Origin: Paracoccaceae bacterium
Lineage (GTDB): Bacteria; Pseudomonadota; Alphaproteobacteria; Rhodobacterales; Rhodobacteraceae
Length of the DNA: 64,000 bases
Assembly: GCA_020832655.1 (NCBI GenBank)
Contig: JAFIEF010000002.1
Location: 62,001-126,000, forward strand
Reading direction: 5' to 3'
The notes below the pieces were generated by a model. That model worked only from the letters and a program-made list of their open reading frames with translations. It was not told where the DNA came from and made no database searches. This document shows, one piece after another, positions 1 through 7,784 of this stretch (positions within the stretch are counted from its first letter, which is position 1; each line of letters begins with the position of its first letter). The position numbers were made by a program, and so were the translations under genes.

Positions 1-29
1 GTGCCGGCGTGCATGCTATATCCTGTGGT

Positions 30-1889
30 ATGAACAAGGCCCACCGCAATATCCGCCCTCAGATTCGTCAGCTTGACGATGCCTGTGCCAATCGCATTGC
101 CGCAGGCGAGGTGGTGGAACGTCCTGCCTCGGCGGTCAAGGAACTGGTCGAAAACGCGCTGGATGCGGGCGCGGCGCGGGTCGATGCGACCTATGCCGAT
201 GGCGGCAAGACGCTGATCCGCGTGGGTGATGACGGGCATGGCATGGCCCCGGATGATCTGCCACTGGCGTTGTCGCGCCATGCGACATCAAAAATCGATG
301 GCGCGGATTTGCTCAATATCCGCTCTTTCGGGTTTCGCGGGGAAGCGCTGCCCTCGCTGGGGGCCGTGGGGCGGCTGTGCATCACCTCGCGCGCGGCGGG
401 GATGGAGGGCGCGACCATCACCGTTGATGGTGGGCGATTGGGGCCGTTGCGGCCAGAGGCCGCGCAATATGGCACGCTGGTCGAATTGCGCGACCTGTTC
501 CATGCCACACCCGCACGGCTGAAATTCATGCGCTCCGACCGCGCCGAGGCGCAGGCGATTGCCGATGTCATCCGCCGTCTGGCTATGGCAGAGCCTTATG
601 TCAGCTTCACCCTGTCGGATCTGTCACAGGACAAGCCGCGCCAGATCCTGCGGTTCGATGCCGCGCAAGGGGCGCTGTTTGACGCGTTGGAGGAACGTCT
701 GGCCGATATCATCGGGCGCGATTTCACCGATAATGCCTTGCGCATAGATGCCGAACGCGACGGGCTGCGACTGACGGGGTTTGCCGGGCTGCCGACCTAT
801 GCGCGCGGCGCTGCGGTGGCGCAATATGTCTTCGTCAATGGCCGCCCGGTGCGCGACAAGCTGCTGCTGGGGGCAGTGCGCGCGGCCTATATGGATCTGC
901 TGTCGCGTGACCGGCATCCGGTGGTGGCGCTGTTCATCGATTGCGCGCCCGAACTGGTCGATGTCAATGTCCACCCGGCCAAGGCCGAAGTGCGCTTTCG
1001 CGACCCAGGCAGCGCGCGGGGGCTGGTGGTCAGCGGCTTGCGCCATGCGCTTGCCGGGGCGGGGCATCGCGCCTCTGGCACGCTGGGCGGGGCGATGCTG
1101 GGTGAATTGGGCAAGGGGGCAGGGGGCAGTATGGGGGCCGGGCGCTATCAGGCAAGCTGGCCAAGCCCCGGCGCATGCGGGGCAGCGCAGGCGCTGCAAG
1201 CGCCCCCGCAGATGCAGGAAGCCCCGGCGCTGTGGGCGGGCGCGGCGCTGGAATCGGCGCGCGGGTTTCGGGGTGATGTGGCCGACACCCCGCCCGTTGA
1301 GACCGCAGATGCGCCGCTGGGTGCAGCACGCGCGCAGCTTCATGAAAACTACATCATCGCCCAGACCCGGCACGGCATGGTGATTGTCGATCAGCACGCC
1401 GCGCATGAGCGGCTGGTCTATGAAAAGCTAAAGCGTCAGCGGGCCGAGGCAAATGTTCCCGCGCAAGCGCTGCTGATCCCCGAAATCATCGAACTTCCCC
1501 CGCTTCAGGCCGCGCAACTGCTGGAACTGGCCGAGATGCTGGCCAGTTTGGGGCTGGTGGTGGAACCGTTCGGGGCCGGGGCGGTGGTGGTGCGCGAAAC
1601 CCCGGCGATACTGGGCCAGATCGATGCCCGCGCGCTGATTGCAGAGATTGTCGATGATCTGGCCGATCTGGGCCATAGCGAGCGGCTGGAAGCGCAGATC
1701 GACGCGGTGCTGTCGCGCATGGCCTGCCACGGCTCGGTCCGGTCAGGCCGCCAGATGCGCGTCGAGGAAATGAATGCGCTTTTGCGCGAGATGGAGGCCA
1801 CGCCCCATTCCGGCCAGTGCAATCATGGCCGCCCGACCTATGTCGAGCTGAGCCTTCCCCAGATCGAAAAACTGTTCGGGCGGCGATAG
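30..1889 (+). CDS. mutL: DNA mismatch repair protein MutL
   Basis: MutL links MutS mismatch recognition to downstream strand processing. The N-terminal GHKL ATPase motifs are all visible: NRIAAGEVVERP, ENALDAGA, DDGHGM, RHATSKI and GFRGEAL. The C-terminal half carries DQHAAHERLVYE near residue 454, which fits the DQHA-x2-E-x4-E endonuclease motif, so this MutL is probably a nicking enzyme as in bacteria without MutH. A Gly/Ala/Pro-rich linker of about 100 residues joins the halves. The ATG at 30 is chosen because the extra upstream residues do not resemble the family start. The 619-residue length is normal. It converges on fumC with a palindrome between them. Confidence 0.97.
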   Translation: MNKAHRNIRPQIRQLDDACANRIAAGEVVERPASAVKELVENALDAGAARVDATYADGGKTLIRVGDDGHGMAPDDLPLALSRHATSKIDGADLLNIRSFGFRGEALPSLGAVGRLCITSRAAGMEGATITVDGGRLGPLRPEAAQYGTLVELRDLFHATPARLKFMRSDRAEAQAIADVIRRLAMAEPYVSFTLSDLSQDKPRQILRFDAAQGALFDALEERLADIIGRDFTDNALRIDAERDGLRLTGFAGLPTYARGAAVAQYVFVNGRPVRDKLLLGAVRAAYMDLLSRDRHPVVALFIDCAPELVDVNVHPAKAEVRFRDPGSARGLVVSGLRHALAGAGHRASGTLGGAMLGELGKGAGGSMGAGRYQASWPSPGACGAAQALQAPPQMQEAPALWAGAALESARGFRGDVADTPPVETADAPLGAARAQLHENYIIAQTRHGMVIVDQHAAHERLVYEKLKRQRAEANVPAQALLIPEIIELPPLQAAQLLELAEMLASLGLVVEPFGAGAVVVRETPAILGQIDARALIAEIVDDLADLGHSERLEAQIDAVLSRMACHGSVRSGRQMRVEEMNALLREMEATPHSGQCNHGRPTYVELSLPQIEKLFGRR

Positions 1890-1896
1890 AGAGCAG

Positions 1897-1920
1897 GGCG
1901 CGCGCTGCGCAGCGCGCGCC
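1897..1920. terminator. 24-bp perfect palindrome between convergent mutL and fumC
   Basis: The two 12-base halves, beginning ggcgcgcgctgc, are exact reverse complements with no loop. It sits in the 38-base gap between the mutL and fumC stop codons, where a two-way terminator is expected. No T-run follows on either side, so termination efficiency is uncertain. Confidence 0.5.
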
Positions 1921-1927
1921 GGGACCA

Positions 1928-3322
1928 TCACTCCTTCGGGCCGATCATCTGCTCGGGGCGGACCACACGATCAAAGGTTTCCTCATCGACGAAGCCCAGC
2001 CGGATGGCCTCTTCCTTCAGGGTGGTGCCGTTTTTATGCGCGGTCTTGGCAACCGTGGTGGCGTTGTCATAGCCGATGGTCGGGGCCAGCGCGGTTACCA
2101 GCATCAGAGATTCCTTCATCAGCTTGTCGATACGCTCGACATTGGCCCTGGTGCCCGCCACCATATTGTCGGTGAAGCTTGATGCCGCATCGCCCAGAAG
2201 CTGCATGCTCTGCAACACATTGTAGCTCATCATCGGGTTGTAGACATTCAACTCGAAATGCCCCTGCGACCCGGCAAAGCCCACTGCCGCATCATTGCCC
2301 ATGACATGGGCGCAGACCATCGTCAGCGCCTCGGCTTGCGTCGGGTTGACCTTGCCGGGCATGATGGAACTGCCGGGTTCGTTTTCAGGCAGGATCAACT
2401 CGCCCAGCCCCGAACGCGGGCCCGACCCCAGCAGGCGCATGTCATTGGCGATCTTGAACAGCGATGCCGCCACGGTTTTCAGCGCGCCAGAGAACATGAC
2501 CATCGCATCATGTGCGGCCAGCGCCTCGAACTTGTTGGGCGCGGTGACAAAGGGCAGGCCGGTGATCTGGGCGATATGGCCCGCCACCTTCACATCCCAG
2601 CCCTTGCGGGTGTTCAGCCCGGTTCCGACCGCGGTGCCACCCTGGGCCAGCTCGTGGATATGGGGCAGGCACATCTCGACCCGCGCAATCCCCATTTTCA
2701 CCTGATGCGCATAGCCGCCGAATTCCTGCCCCAGGGTCAGGGGCGTGGCGTCCTGCGTATGGGTGCGGCCGATCTTGATGATGTCCTTGAATTCTTCCGA
2801 TTTCGCGGCCAGCGCGCCCTGCAGCTTGTGCAGCCCCGGCAGCAGCACATCGCGTGCCAGCATGCCGATGGCGACATGCATCGCGGTGGGGAAAGTGTCA
2901 TTGCTGGACTGGCCCATATTGCAATGATCATTGGGGTGCACCGGGTCTTTCGACCCCATCACCCCGCCCAGCATTTCGATGGCGCGGTTCGAGATCACCT
3001 CATTGGCGTTCATGTTCGATTGCGTGCCAGAGCCGGTCTGCCAGACCACCAGCGGGAAATTATCGTCGAACTTGCCCTCGAACACCTCCTGCGCGGCGGC
3101 GGTGATGGCCTGGCCGCGCCGTTCATCCAGCGTGCCTTGTTCCATATTGACCAGTGCACAGGCCCATTTGACCGCCCCCAGCGCACGGATGATCGGCACG
3201 GGCTGGCGTTCCCAGCCAATGGGGAAATTCATGATCGAGCGCTGCGTCTGCGCGCCCCAATACTTGTCAGCGGGAACTTCCAGCGGGCCGAAGCTGTCGG
3301 TTTCTGTGCGGGTGGCGGTCAT
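1928..3322 (-). CDS. fumC: Class II fumarate hydratase FumC
   Basis: Interconverts fumarate and L-malate in the TCA cycle as an oxygen-stable, iron-free homotetramer in the cytoplasm. The superfamily signature [11 protein letters not shown] is present, as is the N-terminal [21 protein letters not shown]-type block typical of FumC. The ATG at 3322 ([10 protein letters not shown]) is chosen because that block starts there; an upstream in-frame ATG at 3385 adds 21 unconserved residues. The 464-residue length is standard. It lies 94 bases downstream of sspB on the same strand and may be partly co-transcribed with it. Confidence 0.97.
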   Translation of the reverse strand: MTATRTETDSFGPLEVPADKYWGAQTQRSIMNFPIGWERQPVPIIRALGAVKWACALVNMEQGTLDERRGQAITAAAQEVFEGKFDDNFPLVVWQTGSGTQSNMNANEVISNRAIEMLGGVMGSKDPVHPNDHCNMGQSSNDTFPTAMHVAIGMLARDVLLPGLHKLQGALAAKSEEFKDIIKIGRTHTQDATPLTLGQEFGGYAHQVKMGIARVEMCLPHIHELAQGGTAVGTGLNTRKGWDVKVAGHIAQITGLPFVTAPNKFEALAAHDAMVMFSGALKTVAASLFKIANDMRLLGSGPRSGLGELILPENEPGSSIMPGKVNPTQAEALTMVCAHVMGNDAAVGFAGSQGHFELNVYNPMMSYNVLQSMQLLGDAASSFTDNMVAGTRANVERIDKLMKESLMLVTALAPTIGYDNATTVAKTAHKNGTTLKEEAIRLGFVDEETFDRVVRPEQMIGPKE

Positions 3323-3416
3323 CGGCAAGCTCCATTCATGGACAGGATTTTGCCCGTGCTTAGCGGCTTGCTCGCGGGAAATCAATCAGTATGCGACGGC
3401 ATACTGTGGCATGCGA

Positions 3417-3893
3417 CTATTTGCGGAACTTGTCGAGGCTGACGACCTCGCCGGACTTTTCCGACGGCGCGACATCTTCGGCCATCGGCGCTTCGTCATC
3501 GCTGTCTTCATCCCCGTCGGGGGGTGTGTCGTCATCCTCGTCATGCAATTCAAACCGCAGCCCGAATTCGACCGATGGGTCCACAAAGGTCGAAATTGCA
3601 TCAAACGGGATGTAAAGCGGCTCTGGTGAATTGCCGAAATTCAGCGTGATGGCAAAACCATCCTCGCCCACTTCCAGATTGTCGAACCAGTTCTGGATCA
3701 CCAGCGTGATCTCTTCGGGGTAGCGTTCGCGCAGCCAGTCGGCCATCTGCATATCGGGGTGGCCGGTATCGACAGTGATGAAGAAATGATGCGCGCCGGG
3801 CAGGCCGCTTTGCGCCACTTCTTCCATCACCGTGCGAATCAGACCGCGCATGGCCTGATGCATCAGATTGCCGTAATCGATACCGTTTTTCAT
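3417..3893 (-). CDS. sspB: SspB family ClpXP adaptor (stringent starvation protein B)
   Basis: Adaptor that binds ssrA-tagged proteins and hands them to ClpXP. The 158-residue protein has the alphaproteobacterial SspB fold signature: an N-terminal helix (YGNLMHQAMRGLIRTVMEEV), a strand block with HHFFITVDT and the LNFGNSPEPLYIPFDAI segment. A long acidic linker follows (EDDDTPPDGDEDSDDE), then a short C-terminal ClpX-docking tail ending VVSLDKFRK. The gene is directly downstream of the tmRNA gene whose tag it would read, and clpX and clpP lie about 30 kb away. Confidence 0.95.
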   Translation of the reverse strand: MKNGIDYGNLMHQAMRGLIRTVMEEVAQSGLPGAHHFFITVDTGHPDMQMADWLRERYPEEITLVIQNWFDNLEVGEDGFAITLNFGNSPEPLYIPFDAISTFVDPSVEFGLRFELHDEDDDTPPDGDEDSDDEAPMAEDVAPSEKSGEVVSLDKFRK

Positions 3894-4009
3894 GCACAGG
3901 AACCCTGTTTGACCTCAAGGGCCAGCATAAGCATATCAGGCCCGAATGAAAGAGGGGGAGGGGGATTTTTCGCCGCCGGGCACTGTATCAACCGGGCGCA
4001 ATGAAGTGC

Positions 4010-4315
4010 AGGCTTCTGTTGCCAGGTGCCTGCGAACCCCGCCTTACGCGGCTAGGCGCAAGGGCTTATAGTTTCGGTCTCGTGACAGCTTACGCTGCGA
4101 CTGCGACCGGAGCACGGTTGTCATTTGCAACTGTACGTTTTGCACCGATAACGGTGGTGGCTCACCGGGACAAAGCTAACCCCTTTAGACGTTCGTCGAT
4201 CCTGTTTCGGCCCCATGATCCCCAAATGAAGGATTTTGGTGGAGCCGCCGGGTACCGCCCCCGGGTCCGATCCGCTTATTACGAGCGCGTTTATGTCCAT
4301 AGTCCCTTGCGGGAC
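4010..4315 (-). ncRNA. ssrA: Two-piece (circularly permuted) tmRNA
   Basis: Read on the minus strand, the acceptor piece comes first and ends in CGGCTCC-ACCA (3' end at 4237). A spacer of about 22 bases follows, then the coding piece beginning GGGGCCG (4214-4208). GGGGCCG pairs with CGGCTCC over seven base pairs (one G-U), rebuilding the acceptor stem. A five-pair T-stem (CCGGG/CCCGG) lies just inside it. The coding piece holds a reading frame at 4128-4090 for ANDNRAPVAVAA plus TAA, a typical proteolysis tag. A GCAGGC/GCCTGC hairpin near 4035-4010 probably marks the 3' end. Ends of both mature pieces are estimates. Long translated frames across this region are spurious. Confidence 0.95.
4090..4128 (-). 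other. tmRNA proteolysis-tag reading frame
   Basis: Twelve codons starting GCA AAT GAC encode ANDNRAPVAVAA and are followed by TAA. The ANDN start and the small-residue C-terminus (VAVAA) are the parts normally recognised by SspB and ClpX respectively. As usual for tmRNA, the resume codon is not a start codon. Confidence 0.95.
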
Positions 4316-4322
4316 ATTTCAG

Positions 4323-4350
4323 ATGTAGGAAGAGTCGCCGCGCAATGCAA
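4323..4350 (-). promoter_or_regulatory. Candidate sigma-70 promoter of ssrA
   Basis: On the minus strand a TTGCAT box (4350-4345) and a CTACAT box (4328-4323) are separated by 16 bases. They lie just upstream of the estimated tmRNA 5' end, in the gap after the GntR gene. Matches to consensus are moderate. Confidence 0.45.
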
Positions 4351-4368
4351 GGCTTTGGTATGGCTGGT

Positions 4369-5142
4369 TCATGGGTCTGCGCCCTGGCCTGCGCGCCCCT
4401 TTGCCTGACGCCGCGCACGGATTTCGCCGCCTAGTTCCAGTGTATAGGCTGCAAGCGCATCCATCGTCGCATAACAGTCCTCCAGCCCGCCCTCGGCCAA
4501 CGCATAGGTCAGCCGCGCATGCAGGGCGACAATCTGTGCGCGCGAGCGGGCAGTGTAGGTGATCATGTTCATCAAGGGCTGCATCGCCTCGACCGCGCCC
4601 GCCATGTGCCAGGACAGAACCGGATTGCCCGCCGCCTCGACCAGCGCGCGGTGAAAGGCCACATCCGAGGCGCAGAATTCCTCATCCGTCAGCCCGGCTG
4701 TCGCCTGTCGGGCGATTTCCGCGCGCAGGCTGGCCAGATGTGACGGTGTGCGCCGGGTGCAGGCCAGCGGCAGGCAGGCGCGTTCCAGCGCGAAGCGCGC
4801 CTCGACCGCAGTTTCGAAATCGACCCTGTTCATCGACAGCAGCAGCGTGGCCGTGGTGACCATGTGTTCCTGCGCCTGCTCGAAACTCAGCCGGTTGACA
4901 AATGCACCGCCTGTTGCCCCGCGCTGGGTGCGGATCAGGTTTTGTGCGGCCAGCCGTTTCAGCGCCTCGCGCACAGTGGGGCGCGACACATTGAAGCGCG
5001 CGGCCAGTTCCGCCTCTGACGGCAGGCGTCCGTCAACCGGCAGATCGCCCGCGACAATCGCATCGCGAATGGTTTGTGCGATTTGCTGCGAATAATCGCG
5101 GTCGCTTTCAAGTTCGGTCTTCAAGATGGCGGCCTCTGGCAA
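4369..5142 (-). CDS. GntR family (FadR subfamily) transcriptional regulator
   Basis: A DNA-binding repressor/activator with an N-terminal winged helix (LPSEAELAARFNVSRPTVREAL, about residues 40-62) and a C-terminal all-helical FCD ligand domain (VEARFALERACL through FHRALVEAAGN). It starts at TTG (5142); no ATG or GTG lies before the helix-turn-helix. The start is fixed by the conserved DNA-binding domain and the divergent operators just upstream. It is divergent from the DUF2182-DUF1326-dmdA-acuI run. GntR regulators next to dmdA are known in roseobacters, so I infer it controls this DMSP operon and itself. The ligand is unknown. Confidence 0.9.
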   Translation of the reverse strand: MPEAAILKTELESDRDYSQQIAQTIRDAIVAGDLPVDGRLPSEAELAARFNVSRPTVREALKRLAAQNLIRTQRGATGGAFVNRLSFEQAQEHMVTTATLLLSMNRVDFETAVEARFALERACLPLACTRRTPSHLASLRAEIARQATAGLTDEEFCASDVAFHRALVEAAGNPVLSWHMAGAVEAMQPLMNMITYTARSRAQIVALHARLTYALAEGGLEDCYATMDALAAYTLELGGEIRARRQAKGRAGQGADP

Positions 5143-5148
5143 ATGTAA

Positions 5149-5165
5149 GACAATTAAGAATTGTC
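5149..5165. promoter_or_regulatory. Candidate GntR operator 1 (7-3-7 inverted repeat)
   Basis: gacaatt-aag-aattgtc is a perfect inverted repeat placed 6 bases before the regulator's TTG start. Overlapping it, tgtaagaca has the GT-n3-AC core of FadR-type operators. The position suits autorepression. Confidence 0.55.
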
Positions 5166-5182
5166 AGGCCATGATTAGCCTG

Positions 5183-5197
5183 ATATGTCTGACATAT
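5183..5197. promoter_or_regulatory. Candidate GntR operator 2 (7-1-7 inverted repeat)
   Basis: atatgtc-t-gacatat is a perfect inverted repeat containing GTCTGAC, which fits the GT-n3-AC core of FadR-subfamily sites. It sits in the divergent gap about 40 bases before the DUF2182 start, where it could control the dmdA operon. Confidence 0.6.
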
Positions 5198-5236
5198 AGG
5201 ATTCGCCGCGTTTCGCCAACCCCAAAGGCCAATGCC

Positions 5237-6013
5237 ATGCAGCTTGCCGCCCGTATCCGACGCATGAGCGCGCCGCATTGGCTGGGGCTTTACGCGGCCA
5301 TCCTGCTGGCCTGGGCCTTGCTTTATGCGATGCAATTGCCCGCCGATCTGGTCGCGGCGGCCAATATCTACGGGGCAGAGTTCTGGGAAGCGTTGTGCCG
5401 CGTGGAACCCGGCCTTGCGGGTGCGCCCAACATCTTTCTGATGTGGGCCTTGATGTCGGCGGCGATGATGGCCCCGACCGCGCTTCCGGCTTTTGCGACA
5501 TGGGAAGATCTGGTCCAGACCGGGCGTGCGCCCGGTTTATGGGCGCTGCTGGGGGGGTATCTGCTGGTCTGGCTGGGGTTTTCGGTGCTGGCCACAGCGG
5601 CCCAGCTTGCGCTGGCCGCGGGCCAGTTGCTGAACCCTTTGGGCGAAAGCGTCAGTATCTGGCTGTCAGCAGGGCTGCTTGCCGGGGCCGGGGCTTACCA
5701 ATTTTCAACATTGAAGGCTGCCTGCCTGGCAAAATGCCGTCATCCACTGACATTTTTCATGCAATTCTGGGATGAAGGTTCGTTTCGCATGGGGCTGCGG
5801 CTGGGTGCGGTCTGTCTGGGCTGCTGTTGGGCGCTGATGATGCTGGCTTTCGTCGGTGGCACGATGAATCTGTTGTGGATGGGGGGCGCGATGGTGCTGA
5901 TGGCGCTGGAAAAACTGCCCGCCCTCGGCGCGGCGCTGACACGCCCTTTGGGCTATGGGCTGCTGGCGCTGGGCGCGGCAGTGGTGATTTATGAACTGGG
6001 AGGATGGATATGA
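5237..6013 (+). CDS. DUF2182 multi-pass membrane protein
   Basis: A 258-residue integral membrane protein with about six or seven hydrophobic helices, such as LGLYAAILLAWALLYAM, LWALLGGYLLVWLGF and LGCCWALMMLAF. It shows the family features MSAAMMAPTALP and CLAKCRHPLTFF, whose Met, Cys and His residues led others to call the family predicted metal-binding. Its biochemical function is not established. The ATG at 5237 places it just after the regulator's operators. It overlaps the DUF1326 gene by four bases (ATGA), so the two are translationally coupled. Confidence 0.85.
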   Translation: MQLAARIRRMSAPHWLGLYAAILLAWALLYAMQLPADLVAAANIYGAEFWEALCRVEPGLAGAPNIFLMWALMSAAMMAPTALPAFATWEDLVQTGRAPGLWALLGGYLLVWLGFSVLATAAQLALAAGQLLNPLGESVSIWLSAGLLAGAGAYQFSTLKAACLAKCRHPLTFFMQFWDEGSFRMGLRLGAVCLGCCWALMMLAFVGGTMNLLWMGGAMVLMALEKLPALGAALTRPLGYGLLALGAAVVIYELGGWI

Positions 6014-6657
6014 CCAAGACACTGGAAAACCCCAAAACCGGCACTGTGCCCTGGGCGATCAAGGGCGAGTTGATTCTGAACTGCAATTGCACGGTGTTCT
6101 GCCCTTGCGTGGTGTCCTTGGGCAAGCATGCGCCGACCGAGGGCTATTGTCAGGCCTGGGCCGGGGTGCGGATTGACAGCGGCCATTATGGCGATGAAGA
6201 CCTGTCGGGGCTGAATGTCGGGCTTTTGCTGGAAATCCCCGGCCTGATGGCGCGCGGCAACTGGAAAGCGGCTGCGTTCATTGATGATCGCGCTTCCGAT
6301 ACCGCCTATGAAGCGCTGGTTCATATCTTCACAGGCGCGGCGCGCGGCACGACTGGGCTGTTCGGGATGCTGGTCAGCGAGTTCCTGGGGGCCGAACGCG
6401 CGCCGGTCAGCTATGAGACCGAAGGCAAGACCCGCCGCCTGATGGTGGGCAAGAAGATACAGGGCGAAGTGGTGCCGGTGCGTGGGGCCGACCCTGACCG
6501 TGATATTGTCGCCACCAATACCGAATACTGGATGGGGCCGGATATTACGGTTGCCACGGCTACCAAGGGCCGCGTACGCGCCTTTGGCCGGGTGTGGGAT
6601 TTCGACGGGCGCAGCGCGGAAATCTGCCAGATCGACTGGAAAGGGCCGGGACGGTGA
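6010..6657 (+). CDS. DUF1326 domain-containing protein
   Basis: A soluble protein of about 215 residues with the family hallmark LNCNCTVFCPCVV near residue 25, a cluster of four cysteines that could bind metal. DUF1326 genes are commonly found beside DUF2182 genes, as here. The second ATG (6010) is preferred because GGGAGG ends immediately before the first one (6004). It overlaps DUF2182 by ATGA and dmdA by GTGA, so it sits inside a tightly coupled operon. No function can be assigned. Why this pair lies in a DMSP operon is an open question. Confidence 0.85.
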   Translation: MTKTLENPKTGTVPWAIKGELILNCNCTVFCPCVVSLGKHAPTEGYCQAWAGVRIDSGHYGDEDLSGLNVGLLLEIPGLMARGNWKAAAFIDDRASDTAYEALVHIFTGAARGTTGLFGMLVSEFLGAERAPVSYETEGKTRRLMVGKKIQGEVVPVRGADPDRDIVATNTEYWMGPDITVATATKGRVRAFGRVWDFDGRSAEICQIDWKGPGR

Positions 6658-7766
6658 ACCAGCCGCTGCTGTCTCCATCGCGCCGCTTGCGGCGCACGCC
6701 GTTTTCTGATGGGGTCGAGGCCGCGGGCGTCAAGGCCTATACGGTCTATAACCACATGCTTCTGCCGACCGTGTTCCGTTCGGTCGAAGAAGACTACCAC
6801 CATCTGAAAGCTGCGGTGCAGGTCTGGGATGTGGCCTGCGAACGGCAGGTGGAAATTCGCGGCCCCGATGCCGGGCGGCTGGTGCAGATGCTGACCCCGC
6901 GCGATTTGCGGGGCATGCTGGCGGGGCAGTGCTATTATGTGCCCATCGTCGATGAAACCGGCGGTATGCTGAATGACCCGGTGGCGGTGAAACTGGCCGA
7001 TGACCGCTGGTGGATCTCTATCGCCGACAGCGATCTTCTGTATTGGGTCAAGGGGCTGGCCTATGGCTACCGGCTGGATGTGCTTATCGACGAACCCGAT
7101 ATCTCGCCCCTTGCGGTGCAGGGACCGAAGGCAGAGGATCTGATGGCGCGTGTCTTTGGCGATGCGGTCCGGCGCATCCGCTTCTTTCGCTTCGGCCATT
7201 TCGATTTTCAGGGCCGCGACATGGTGGTGGCGCGTTCGGGCTATTCCAAGCAGGGCGGGTTTGAAATCTATGTCAATGGCACCGATATGGGTATGCCCTT
7301 GTGGCACGCGCTGATGGAAGCGGGGCGCGATCTGGATGTGCATGCAGGCTGCCCGAACCTGATCGAACGGGTTGAGAGCGGACTTCTGAGCTATGGCAAT
7401 GACATGACCGATGACAATACGCCGCATGAATGCTGGCTGGGCCGCTTCTGTAACACCCAAAGCGCGATCGGCTGCATTGGCCGCGACGCGCTGTTGCGGG
7501 TGGCCAAGGAAGGGCCGGTGCAGCAGATCCGCCCGATCTCGATTGACGGGCCGAAGGTGGGGGTCTGTGATCGCTACTGGCCGGTGCTGACGCGCCAGGG
7601 CGAGCAGGTGGGGCGCATCAGCTCTGCCGCGTGGTCGCCGGATTTCGGCACCAATGTTGCCATCGGCATGATACGCATGACCCATTGGGATGCGGGCACG
7701 GAACTGGTGGTGCAGGCGCCCGACGGGCGGCGCGATGCGCGGGTTCATGCGGCATTCTGGAACTGA
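6654..7766 (+). CDS. dmdA: Dimethylsulfoniopropionate demethylase DmdA
   Basis: A GcvT-fold enzyme that transfers a methyl group from DMSP to tetrahydrofolate, giving 3-methylmercaptopropionate and 5-methyl-THF. The protein closely follows the roseobacter DmdA pattern as I recall it: SRRLRRTPFSDGVEAAGVK, TVYNHMLLPTVF, VWDVACERQV, SPLAVQGP, SKQGGFEIYVNG, and IERVESGLLSYGNDMT. Length is 370 residues. It starts at GTG (6654) overlapping the DUF1326 stop. The adjacent acuI strengthens the call over a generic aminomethyltransferase. Confidence in DmdA itself is high but rests on remembered homology. Confidence 0.92.
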   Translation: MNQPLLSPSRRLRRTPFSDGVEAAGVKAYTVYNHMLLPTVFRSVEEDYHHLKAAVQVWDVACERQVEIRGPDAGRLVQMLTPRDLRGMLAGQCYYVPIVDETGGMLNDPVAVKLADDRWWISIADSDLLYWVKGLAYGYRLDVLIDEPDISPLAVQGPKAEDLMARVFGDAVRRIRFFRFGHFDFQGRDMVVARSGYSKQGGFEIYVNGTDMGMPLWHALMEAGRDLDVHAGCPNLIERVESGLLSYGNDMTDDNTPHECWLGRFCNTQSAIGCIGRDALLRVAKEGPVQQIRPISIDGPKVGVCDRYWPVLTRQGEQVGRISSAAWSPDFGTNVAIGMIRMTHWDAGTELVVQAPDGRRDARVHAAFWN

Positions 7767-7784
7767 ACCAAGAAGGAGGGGATG

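Noticed and set aside
4001-4408. Protein-coding frames across the tmRNA region
   Set aside because: The RNA structure and tag explain the sequence; the frames lack start signals and family features.
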